The notes under the pieces are model-generated. The model ran no database searches. It was not told where the DNA came from and saw nothing but the letters and a program-made list of their open reading frames with translations. A program made the translations under genes and the position numbers. 64,000 bases of DNA from Cristatella mucedo (taxonomy: Eukaryota > Bryozoa > Phylactolaemata > Cristatellidae), in assembly GCA_009760855.2 (NCBI GenBank), contig WPIO01000124.1:449501-513500 (forward strand), in the 5' to 3' direction. Position 1 is the first letter of the stretch; the number at the start of each line of letters is the position of its first letter. Positions 47,683 to 57,023 of the stretch are shown one piece after another.

Positions 47683-48265
47683 CGCACTACAGCCGTCGTC
47701 GCTTTGGCGCCGCCTCGCTGCAGTCGGCGCTGACGAACGACTGCGTGCGTGGCCTCGCCGTCGCTCTCGACCGACGGTCGCCAACGACGGCGAATTTCAC
47801 GCACCACGCTCAGAACTCTCCACCTGTCGTGGCAAACGACGTCTTGTCAAGCGATCGTCGAGTCTGAGCCGCGTCAATCGATTGGTCCCGTTTGCAGTCG
47901 CGTCGCACTCGATCGCACCCAGCGTACGGCTCTGCGAGCGTCTCGGTTGCTCAGCTCAGATAGCCGCATTGCATCTAGGCGCTGCGAATGAATCTAAGCA
48001 CCGCTCAAGTGCATTTGCGTTTGGCTTGAGGCAGGTGTCGATGTTGTTCGGGCAAACAGCCGAAAGCTATAGGAACGTGTCATCCTAGTATCGCAATGAC
48101 ATTTTACAGCCACCACTTCTCGCTGGCTGAGCTTCCTTTATGCGTACCAAACGAGAACTCGATTCAAGCTGCCCCGCCCCCGGATAATTGACGTTGCATT
48201 GCCACGTCACGCTGGGAAAGCTCTGGAAGAGCTGTGCACAGCCGCGTCGCTATCGTACGACGCCA

Positions 48266-48328
48266 CCACGGGGCGGGGCGGGGCGGGGCGGGGCTGGGCT
48301 GGGCGGGGCGAGGCGGGGCGGGGAGAGT
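48266..48328. repeat. (GGGGC)n repeat
   Basis: About twelve five-base units of ggggc, with two gggct and one gaggc variant. The sequence can form G-quadruplexes and contains overlapping GC-box (Sp1-like) sites. It lies just left of the GA array at 48359. Confidence 0.92.
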
Positions 48329-48358
48329 GGATGGTCGAAAGAATGAGTGGGCGGCGAT

Positions 48359-48447
<89 letters not shown>

Positions 48448-48528
48448 GACAGAGACAGAGACAGAGAGAGAGGGAGACAGAGAGAGACAGAGAGAGACAG
48501 AGAGAGACAGAGAGAGACAGAGAGAGAC

Positions 48529-48597
<69 letters not shown>

Positions 48598-48598
48598 C

Positions 48599-48648
<50 letters not shown>
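48359..48648. repeat. (GA)n / (GACAGA)n compound microsatellite
   Basis: A (ga)n run passes into (gacaga)n and (gagacaga)n blocks and back to (ga)n, ending at 48648. Arg/Glu and Ser/Leu frames across it are artefacts. Confidence 0.95.
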
Positions 48649-48649
<1 letters not shown>

Positions 48650-48812
48650 AAGCGGCCAGTCTAGGCAAGTACACGGTGGTTGCGCCATTTGTGAGCACTC
48701 TCTTGAGTGGGTATGTCCAACAGTAGTGGGAGTCATCTGCTGGCCGAGACGCCGCCGACCTAAAGCTTCAACTTCGCTACCGAACGAGCCAATTCACGCT
48801 GCGCCGACGCAC

Positions 48813-48852
48813 AGCCACTCTCGGCAATTCTGAACCCACACATCACCGTTTA
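48813..48852 (-). CDS. TINAGL1-like: Doubtful gene B micro-exon (vWC-like cysteine segment)
   Basis: The acceptor-like catcgtgcaacag and donor-like GGCT|GTGCGT enclose 40 bases coding for NGDVWVQNCREW. It enters in phase 1, as the somatomedin-B exon requires, and leaves in phase 2, as the vWC-like exon seen in gene A (4366-4464) requires. 'GxxWxxNCxxC' is the expected pattern at this point in TINAG-like proteins. However, the GCxxxGxxY part that should precede it is absent, and the donor is weak, so it may be chance. Confidence 0.3.
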
Positions 48853-49169
48853 CTGTTGCACGATGGAACAGTTTTTTCACATAAAAGGTGCCAACTGACG
48901 TGGGGTGGTTCGGGCCGGTACAGTCTCCAGTCACCATCCTGTTGCAGGCGGCTTCGTGCGACAAGCCGATCTGATGATTGGTTGGTCGTGCCGATTCTGC
49001 CCGATGGTGAAGCAGCGCTGCGTTCTTTGTCGGCGAGTCGGCGCAATTCAGTATCGCGCATGGAGTTATCTCCCAGACGCGGTTCAAGATGACGTAGTTA
49101 GTGGGAATCGGCATCGCGTCTCTAGAAAGGTTGGCCGCATAGTCTTCGTAGCTTTATGGGTTGGGTAAG

Positions 49170-50036
49170 CTAGAAATGGAACACCGTCCTCGTTTATCGC
49201 ACTGTGTCGTTATAGTCGCGTCGGTTGCCGCATCGATGAAGCACCATTCGTCGGCGCGCGGCGACTCGGCGCTCATTCAGAGCGCGGATTTGACCTGACG
49301 CGACCGTACGGTGGAGCACATCCGGTCCCGCCTACCCGGGACGCAGTCGACGCCGGGCTGGTGGCTGCGACAGCGCATCCGAGCCTATTTCTTTCTACAC
49401 CGCGCGCCTCACGAGGACGCGCGCTACCACACCGTGCTTAGCTACGCTGCCGCCATTTGTGAATCGAGGAGTGGCCGCCTTCGCCGCGGCCGCCGCCGAG
49501 TGTACGGTTCACGGTCGACGAGTATCAGGGCTTCGCGTGGCGGCGGCGGCGTCGCTCGCTTGGGCGGGCACGGGCGAGGCAGAGCAGCCGCGCCAAAGCC
49601 ATGGCGATGCATCGATCGCTGCACTTCGCATTTTCGCCTATTGGTCCGCAAAGCAGTTAAGGCTAACTGCCTAACGCAAGCTAGCGAACGCCGCCAGGTT
49701 GCTGCTATCTGCTGTGGCGCGCTCAAAGCAGATGCCTGCAGACAATGCAGGGACAAAGGGCAGAGCCTGCAGCAGACGATTGTATTTTGTCGGTCTCGCC
49801 GGCTTTTCGCTGCATCGTCCGTGCCCGTCAAGCGAGCGACGCCGCCGCCGCCGCCACCGGGGTTCGCCAACAAAATCGCGAAAGACGAATGCGCGCCGAC
49901 AAACCGTCAGTTTGACAAATTATATATGAATTTCGCCGAAAGAAATGCCGATACAATTGCACAAATATTTTTCGCCACATTAACTTCAGTAATAATACTA
50001 AGTAGTTATTACATTTTAGCATGCCACACTAGTTGA
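49170..50036 (+). other. GC-rich patch with a long open frame; no gene assigned
   Basis: CpG-rich sequence carries a 241-codon plus-strand frame (49311-50036). Its first part has ordinary protein-like composition (IRSRLPGTQSTPGWWLRQRI, then HEDARYHTVLSYAAA) and the later part is Arg/Gly/Pro rich. It could hold a first exon on the plus strand, antisense to gene B. No motif or splice donor convinces me. Confidence 0.25.
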
Positions 50037-50220
50037 TGAAAATAAGTAATTCTCTTCGATTGTTTTTTTTATAAAACCTATACAATACTAAGCAAATTAA
50101 GTAATGAATACTTGAATACTTTTTCTGGGAAGGTCAAGAATCCGGAAATAAACTGGGAAAAATGTTGGTCATTTGCGAGGCAATCGAAGCCCCAGTCCGT
50201 TTTTCCTATCGCCACGTAAA

Positions 50221-51442
50221 ATGGACAAAGATCATCTGAAGTACCTCTAAAATATAGAGTACCTCAGGGCTCTGTGCTAGGTCCGGTTCTTTTCACGGTT
50301 TATACTCTCCCTCTTGCTGATGTGATTGCCAAGCACAATCTAGGCTTTCACTTCTATGCGGATGATACTCAGTTGTACCTTTGCTTTGATCCCTCCCAGC
50401 CTTCGAGCACCTCAAATTCTCTCAACTCACTTGCTGCATGCATTGATGACATCCGCACATGGATGGCAGCAAATTTTCTAAAACTACACGATGATAAAAC
50501 TGACTTACTAGTTATGGGCAAACCTAGTGTGATTCAGAGATTGGAAAGGCTGACTTTCAAAATTGGCTCTGCCAGCATATCTCCAGTTGAATCAGCTCGA
50601 AATCTAGGTGTCATATTCCAAAGCGACCTCTCGTTAGACGACCATATCAGCTCCACAGTCAAATCCGCCTATTTTCAGCTTCATAACATTGCTCAAATTC
50701 GGGCTTGTTTAGATAAGGATACCACGTCCAAGTTGGTCCATGCATTCGTGAAATCCCGTCTCGACTTCTGCAACTCACTGCTTACTGGCCTACCAGCATG
50801 TGCGATCAGGCGATTGCAGCTGGTGCAAAACTCTGCAGCTAGGCTTGTCTGTCGTGAGCGTCGCAGTTGCCACATTACTCAACTTCTCGCCGACCTGCAC
50901 TGGCTACCAGTCAAGCAACGGATTGACTTCAAGGTTTTGTCGCTCACTTTTAGGTCCCTTCATTCTATGGCTCCAGCCTATCTCTCCGATATACTACCCC
51001 ATCAGGCCAAGCATCGTACCACCCGCTTTTCGGAATCCAACAGTCTACAAATATCTCGTACAAACCTTAAATTCTTTAGAGACCGTGCATTTAGTTCGCA
51101 TGCTCCCAAAGCCTGGAACTCCCTCCCGACCTGCGTCAGAACATCCCCTGACCTGACTGCATTTAAAAAGAACTTAAAAACACACCTATTTAGGACAGCT
51201 TTTAGTGGGTCCCTGTTATTCGTCCTTGATGTGCTTATGCGTGCTGACACTGTGCATGCTGCCACTAACCACATTTGCATGCTGACCTTGTGCATGTCAC
51301 CCCTGACCGTAGTATTTATTTTGTTTTTCAAGCATAATTTTACTCACCATTCAACTGCATTTCCCTCTGCAGCAAATCTAAAGCGCCTAGAAAGAGATTA
51401 AGTTTTCTGATGGCGCATTATCAAGTGCACTATTATTATTAT
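50221..51442 (+). mobile_element. CR1/L2-like LINE family A copy with intact 3' reading frame
   Basis: The frame is open from the truncation point (50221) to the stop at 51401, longer than in any other copy. It holds [36 protein letters not shown] (the YADD catalytic motif), SPVESARNLGVIFQSDLSLD, HWLPVKQRIDFKV and FRDRAFSSHAPKAWNSLP. The tail aaagcgcctagaaagagatta...gcattatcaagtgc ends in attattattatt (to 51442). It is 5'-truncated within the reverse transcriptase (no endonuclease, no DLSAAFD block), so it cannot move on its own. It lies antisense inside gene B, between its first exon and the rest. Confidence 0.93.
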
Positions 51443-51700
51443 TAGAACTCGCTGATAAATTGCCTCGAACGACTGATTCGATCGAAGACTGGCACAATGA
51501 GTTCCAACCGTCTGTCGCCTGTCGTCATCCTGCCTGTACACACTGGCCAACCATTTCCAGCGTGAACAAGATTTGACAGAACAGACCATAGGTCGTATAC
51601 ATAGTGAAGTTTGCAGTCAGGCAGCTAGCAAGTTTAAATATGTTCAACTATCCAGGCATCTTGCTGCGATTCTTGCTACAAATAATCGGCGTTATCATAA
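51443..51700. other. No gene seen
   Basis: Short intron stretch after the LINE tail; no element recognised. Confidence 0.4.
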
Positions 51701-51714
51701 GGATTATTTGCGCA

Positions 51715-51960
51715 CAATGCCGTATATTATTGAAATATAAATTAAATATGATTTTATCGAGACTTGGTATGAACTTTCAATGCGCAGAAATATGTGCTAC
51801 TTACATTTATTATGGTGTCATTACATTGCGCTTTTCTTTGCATTTTAATAGTCAAAAATTTAGCGGCGTTAAAATTAAAATGAATTTTTTGAGACTTGAA
51901 ATGAAATTTCAATGCACAGCATTGGGTGCTACTTACTCCGACTGCTATCTTTAAATTGCG
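51715..51960 (+). repeat. Direct repeat of about 130 bases (two diverged copies)
   Basis: Each copy has a core of gagacttggtatgaactttc / gagacttgaaatgaaatttc followed by aatgcgcagaaat...gtgctacttac, and a shared ttgcgtttttc/ttgcgcttttc end. The copies start near 51750 and 51890. The origin is unknown; it is perhaps part of a non-coding transposon. Confidence 0.65.
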
Positions 51961-51965
51961 TTTTT

Positions 51966-52085
51966 CATCGCGCATTTGTCGATAGCGAATTTATCCGCGT
52001 GGTTATGTCGGCGCGGTTATGACGTCGCAAATTTTTCGGTGCGATTTTGTCACCGCGCATTTGTCTTTCGCGCATTTGTCGGGTC
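51966..52085. repeat. Short repeated words (CGCGCATTTGTC)
   Basis: The word cgcatttgtc occurs three times (about 51971, 52057 and 52071) with related forms gcggttatg and gcgattttgtc between them. It looks like a degenerate short-period repeat, adjacent to the direct repeat on its left. Confidence 0.6.
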
Positions 52086-52408
52086 GCAGGTTAAACAAGA
52101 ATTTCGGAAGACAGTTTCTTAGCATGTACACCCAAGGTACAGGCTCCTGTGAGCAACTGCCTCCTTGGGCAAGATGTAGGCTCCCACCTAACCTATTGCC
52201 CAAGAAGGCACGCAGCTAGTCATCCCACCAACGGCTTCGACGACGACCTTGCGCGTGCTTTCCGGCGCCGTGTGACACCAACCGACCAACCTAGAGCGCG
52301 AGGCCGTTGACGCGCAATCGCTCGTTGTGCCTTCAAAGCGGGCGGTGGCGCCGCGCGCGCGTGCTTTCTCGCCCGTCCGGCGAGACGCTACGCTTTCGCA
52401 TAACTCAC

Positions 52409-52742
52409 TAGTCTCCGAAAGTCGTCCGCACGCGTCCCAGTGATCGGGACAGCAGTCCTGCTCACGGTGCTGACTACACCATTCGTCGCAGTAGCAGAGA
52501 GTGTCGCGAATGGGCATCGTGCAGCTGTCATTCCTGCCACGACAGCAGGTCGCACCAGCCCTGGCCGTGCAGTAGCTTCGCTGGCCGCCGCTGTCAACTG
52601 GCCATTCGTGACTCCTATGTTGCCGCACAAAGTCAGCGGCCGACGCCGGGCCTGCGCACCCGGCGAGCGCCAGCAGCAGCAGCGGCGGCAGCGGTGACGT
52701 CAGTGCCGCCGCCAGCGAACGCTTTGCCGGCGGCAGCCGCAT
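52409..52742 (-). CDS. TINAGL1-like: Gene B, first coding exon: signal peptide plus somatomedin-B-like module
   Basis: The ATG at 52742 gives MRLPPAKRSLAAALTSPLPP, then LLLLALAGCAGPASA, a textbook signal peptide with probable cleavage before ADF. The ATG at 52787 in the same frame would add 15 basic residues and is less likely. The somatomedin-B-like module follows: YCTARAGATCCRGRNDSC, then TLCYCDEWC, then DCCPDHWDAC. The exon ends in phase 1 at GACTA|GTGAGT. The module shares the cysteine spacing and the CCRGR-x-(D/E)-x-C / CYCD-x-WC / DCCPD words with gene A. It acts outside the cell after secretion. Confidence 0.9.
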
Positions 52743-53620
52743 TCGTGCACTCCGCGGCCGCGAGGCGAACGTCGCCGGTCGCCGCATCTAACTCGATGCG
52801 CGGCAGACGGGCGTCGCGGCGGCCCGTCGCCCAGCTGCGTCGCGAGCTCTCGTGCTGAGAAGGCACACGTCGACGCGAGCAGAGCGCTGGAAACGGCGGA
52901 CGAGCCACCGCGAGACGCCGCCGCCTCGCACGCATGCACACTGCGACTGGCTTCAGCGAGCGGGCGCGCGCCAATTTATAGGAGGGCTGCTCGCGCGCCC
53001 ACTGCGCCGGGCAGCCGGCGCGCGCGCGAGGGCGCGAGCGGCGCATGCGGATGCGCATGCGCTATGCCAGCGGAGTTTTCGCGCGAGGCGCTCGCGTCGG
53101 GACGTGACCTGCGGCGACCTTCGCGGGCGCTCGCGAGCGAGACCTCCAGCTCATCGCGGTGGGATGCATGGCCGGCCGGCCGGCCCAGGCCCAGTGGGGA
53201 TTCGGCCTTTTCGCACGACCGTCTGCTCGGTCGGCTCGCACCCCGCCGAGCGCAGGCCCGGCAGAGCGCTCGACGTCGACGCGTCCTGCTGCGCGCTCGC
53301 CAGCGTCCGCCCGAGCGCCTCGCCCGGCGGCCGCTCATCAATTGGCGGTGCGTGCGCGCACGGCGCTGCAGCCGCTCGACTCTCTCGGTTTGCTTGCTCG
53401 CTTCGTGGCATTTGTCGCTTTCTTGCGCGGGAAATATGACGGGAGAGTTGACGTCGTGACGCCGCGGGCGGTACACGCCGCTGCTTTGCTTTCGCCGCAC
53501 GCACACCTCTGGTGCGGACGAGATCGCCGTGCGAGCGGCCATTCAAGCTTTGCAGCAGCATTTATACGAGCGCAGCCTCGATCGCCTCGTGGGCGCTGCG
53601 CAATAACGACCATCGCTCTG
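52743..53620 (-). promoter_or_regulatory. GC-rich 5' region of gene B (CpG-island promoter)
   Basis: About 0.9 kb upstream of the gene B start codon is very GC- and CpG-rich and has overlapping low-complexity open frames on both strands. By position it holds the 5' UTR and promoter. An octamer gcatgcgg/atgcgcatgcgc palindromic patch lies at 53040-53065. No TATA box is obvious. Confidence 0.45.
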
Positions 53621-53737
53621 CAGTTTTGGGTATATGAAACTGCCGAGCTTACCCGACGGAAGTTTCTTTTGGGAATTGTGCGCCGTTCGCGTGAGCTCTG
53701 GAGTACGACTAAATAAGCAAGTAATGTATTGCATGTT

Positions 53738-53945
53738 TTTAATAGTCGGTACATCTTGCAAGAGTCGGTACATCTTGTAATAGTCGGTATATATTAGTAT
53801 ATAATAATATAATATATAATATAGTAGTCGGTATATGTAGATATATAATAGGTATAATAAAATAATATAATAATATATAATACAATAGGTATATAATAGG
53901 TTTATAATAGTCGGTACATCTTGTAATAGTCGGTATATATTGAGG
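53738..53945. repeat. AT-rich repeat with TAGTCGGTA words
   Basis: The word tagtcggta (or gagtcggta) followed by catcttg or tatatatt recurs at about 53744, 53764, 53781, 53825, 53908 and 53929. Between them are ataatataata runs that can fold into hairpins. It starts and ends with nearly the same sequence (agtcggtacatcttg...). Confidence 0.8.
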
Positions 53946-54034
53946 TCTCGCACTGTCGTGCTCAATCGACGAGCATCTCGCGTCTATTGTTATAGCCCGC
54001 CCCCCCGGCACTGACAGGATAAGTTATCGCGAGC

Positions 54035-54325
54035 TCTTCGTGGCCAAGCGCTGAGCACGAGCGCTGACCGGTGCGATTAGTTTCCTATGGCCAAGCACTA
54101 AGTAGATTAAGCAGCTCTGTTCGTCAAAGCATTGAGCGTACTAAGCAGCTGTGCGCGGCCAAGCAACGAGCGGATTAGGCAAGTCTGTCGGCGCAGCCAT
54201 TGAGCGGATGAAGCAGCTCGGCGCGGCCAAGCAATTAACAGATTAATTAAGCAGCTGTGCGCGGCCAAGCAGTGAGCAGATTAGGCAGCTGTGCGCCGCC
54301 ATGCAATGAGCGGGTGAACAGCTCT
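54035..54325 (+). repeat. Minisatellite, about 36-42-base unit
   Basis: About seven head-to-tail copies of a unit reading gcagctgtgcgcggccaagc followed by aatgagcggattaag. Units start near 54041, 54089, 54129, 54162, 54206, 54249 and 54286. Copies differ at many positions and slightly in length, so the array is old or selected at the motif level only. Confidence 0.85.
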
Positions 54326-55586
54326 TGCACGAACGGCTGCAAAGAGTAGCCAAAGTCGGCGCAATGTCTGGTGCGTAACGAGAGAGAAGGTGAGGACTGT
54401 ATCAAGTTATCTCATTTCCGCCTGTTACCAGCAGTGCCATGTCGGTGCTTGTCATCGACGGCGTTGTTGAGACTGAATGCCAAAAACAAGTTGCTACTGC
54501 TGCTCAAACGAACGGTTTTCGCTCGCGGACCTTTAGATGTGGCAAATTGCCATGTTTCTTTACCATTGCCAGTTGGCGCGTCCTTGACGCGAAGCGGTGA
54601 CGAGAGCGTACGATACGCACGCGGAGCGTTCTCGCGATCGCCCGACGTACACGTTCAGGCGAAGCGCGCTCGCAGCACCCAAACGGCGCTCCGAGTTTAA
54701 CGCAGCGAGCCGCCGCCGCCGGCACGTTGAGTGGCAGCGGCGGCGGCGGCTCGCTCATCTGCTCGCGCCGCCTTCAAGTTCGGCGAGCGATGCCGGGGCG
54801 AGCGGTGGGACGCCGGCGAGGCCCCGGCGCCTGCGCAATGCTTCCGGGACCGCAGGCAGGAGCGACGCGGATGCATGGCGGAACTCGTATTTACGTCCGG
54901 GCAGCGTGGCAGCGCATTCCCCGTCTTCGCCGCTCGCCAGACGCGTGCGACGTCGTGCGATCGGGCTCACGCGGAGCCGGAGGTCGCCAGCAGCTGCCCC
55001 GTATACTCGCCCTCAATTCGGTCCATTCGAGAGTGGTGCCCGTAGCAACATAGCGTTGTATTGGCTATCTGCTTGCAAGATTGCAGCTCGGCACCGAGAA
55101 TCTCAGCGGCTCATACTGCGGAGGACAGCCGCCTTAAAGCACGAAGTAGCTACCTTCAAGAAAAGACTATCGTGGCTACACCCTGCGGCCTACGGCCGTA
55201 GCTCTGCGCGGCACGCACTCGCCGATCGATTCTTACTGGGAGCCATCGCCGAGCACCACAAACGCTCGGCCGCAGAGCCTCTGCGCCCGCGCATCGAGCC
55301 GGTCGTCGGTGAGGTGATGGGGCGTGGCGAGTAGATTGCGAGGCGGACAGTTTGCTGACACCCGTCGCTTGCCGGCGACTGCGGCTCGCAAGCGGCCGAG
55401 CGGCGATTCTCCGCCGCTGAAGCCGCCGCCGCCGCCGCAGCATGGCTCCTCGATAGAAGTGGCGACTCGAGCTATTTCGCCGTTGGCGGGCGGAATCGCG
55501 CATGCGGCACTGTGCACGTGATCGCTCGCTCGCTAGTTTCGCGGCCGAGCGATCCACCTCCGAGCTCCGCCGGAGGACCGGCCAGC

Positions 55587-55617
<31 letters not shown>

Positions 55618-55760
55618 ATGTGCATTGATGGGCCGCTGTCACGGCGGGGATGGATCGGAGTGCAAAAACATTCGATTAACTGTCTGGCGGTCGCGAGGGC
55701 GCCCGCGGCGCTATCGCGCGCGCGCGCCCACGTAATAGGCAGGGAATGACGCGGCGACGC
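54326..55760. other. GC-rich island right of gene B; no gene assigned
   Basis: From 54.6 to 55.75 kb the sequence is GC- and CpG-rich. A 245-codon plus-strand frame (54597-55334) is Arg/Ser/Ala rich and has no motif. By analogy with the islands over the first exons of genes A and B, it may mark another promoter, strand unknown. A ccg repeat lies at 55588-55619. Confidence 0.35.
55588..55619. repeat. (CCG)n trinucleotide repeat
   Basis: About ten uninterrupted ccg units inside the GC-rich island. Confidence 0.92.
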
Positions 55761-56325
55761 CGCCGTGTATTGTCTTATCCGCTCGACCGATGCGTTCCGG
55801 CTGCCGCCCTTGCGCGCCGCCCATGCTTAATGGGGCAGAGCGAGCGGCAGGTATGCGGTACCTGACCCTGAAGAGCGGCGCGCCCGCTGCTGAAGCCGAA
55901 GCTGAATTAAATTGATACCGTAGAGCTGGCAATCGCAGGACGCGCATACAAGCAGGTGGTCGGAACGGCAACCTACGCGCGCACATTGGACGCCGCTTGG
56001 TTCAATTAAATTTGACTCTTGTCTCCGACGCGTCTAAACCGTCAGTGGAAGTAGCTGTTAAGCTATGGCTCAATTGAGTAGCTTGCTCAGTTTGACCGTA
56101 CGAAGGCGAAGGATTAATTACTTCAGACACTTGCGCATACCAACTTGCTTAAAGAAGCAGAGCCACAGTGGTATGCCTCATTTCAGCATGAAAGCCCTAG
56201 CTCGATAAAACACCGGATCTACATTGCATGCGGAAGGGAGAATGTCGCCCGAGCTGCCTCGGCTTGTGGCCCCTGCAGTTGGCGGTCGCGTGTCATACTT
56301 TCGAGCATTTGCCGAGGCACCCTCT
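55761..56325. other. No gene seen
   Basis: Transition from the GC-rich island to AT-richer sequence; no element recognised. Confidence 0.4.
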
Positions 56326-56326
56326 A

Positions 56327-56392
56327 GCTAGAAAGAGATTAAGTTCTCTGAGGGCGCTTTATCAAGTGCAATATTATTATTATTATTATTAG
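56327..56392 (+). mobile_element. Solo 3' end of LINE family A
   Basis: The sequence ctagaaagagattaagttct, then ctgagggcgctttatcaagtgc and attattattattatta, is a complete family A terminus without any coding part. Confidence 0.85.
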
Positions 56393-56575
56393 CTCTCTCT
56401 CGTTCTCTCTAACTCTCTCTCCCTCTAGCTCTCCCCTCTCTCTCTCTCTCTCCATCTCTCCCTACCTCCCTATCTTACTCTATCTCTCTCTTTCTCATTC
56501 TCTCTTTCTCTTCCCTCATCCAGTCTCTTTTTTCCCTCTATCTATCTCTCGTTCTCTCTCCCCTCTAGCTCTCCC

Positions 56576-56606
<31 letters not shown>

Positions 56607-56990
56607 CCTCTTTTTCCTTCTAACGTCTTTCTGCCTCTCTTTCTTTTTATCTCTCTCCCCTCTTCCTCTACCTCCCTCTTTCCCTCCTTCTCTCCTCCAC
56701 CTTCTCTCGCCCACACTCGCACTTTCTTGTTCTCCCTTCCATTCTTTTCATATTTCAGTCACATTTGCTCTCTATCTCCCTCACCCTATTCCTCCTATTT
56801 CGATGTCCCCCCTCTTTCCCTCTCTTTCACCCCCTCTCTGTAGTTATTTCCACTACACGCCCCTCTCTATCTCCATTTTACCAGCCTCTCTTTCATTTTC
56901 TTTTTCTTGCTCTCTTCCTAGCTCTCCCCACTATCTCTTTCTCTCTCTCTTTCTCTCCCTCTTCCTCTCTTTCTCTTTCTCTTTCTCTCC

Positions 56991-57022
<32 letters not shown>
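56393..57022. repeat. Long CT-rich low-complexity tract
   Basis: About 630 bases of pyrimidine-rich sequence (ctctct, ccctct, tttct, tctat), ending in a (ta)n run at 57007-57022. It follows directly after the LINE tail. Ser/Leu/Phe/Pro frames across it are artefacts. Confidence 0.9.

Positions 57023-57023
<1 letters not shown>

Larger units (their letters stand above)
28570..52742 (-). other. TINAGL1-like: Gene B span: TINAG-like secreted pseudo-cathepsin
   Basis: The recognised exons, in transcript order, are 52742-52409, perhaps 48852-48813, 36538-36425, 30920-30767, 29784-29622, 29314-29142, 28843-28813 and 28695-28570. All intron phases I could test fit, and the last six exons join into one continuous cathepsin-B-like domain ending at a TAG stop. 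The layout is signal peptide, somatomedin-B-like module, (partly unseen) vWC-like segment, and inactive C1 peptidase domain. This is the domain order of TINAG, TINAGL1 and Drosophila Swim, which are secreted and act in extracellular matrix or Wnt-ligand handling. The exon(s) for the linker before the peptidase domain were not located between 36.5 and 52.4 kb. Confidence 0.85.
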
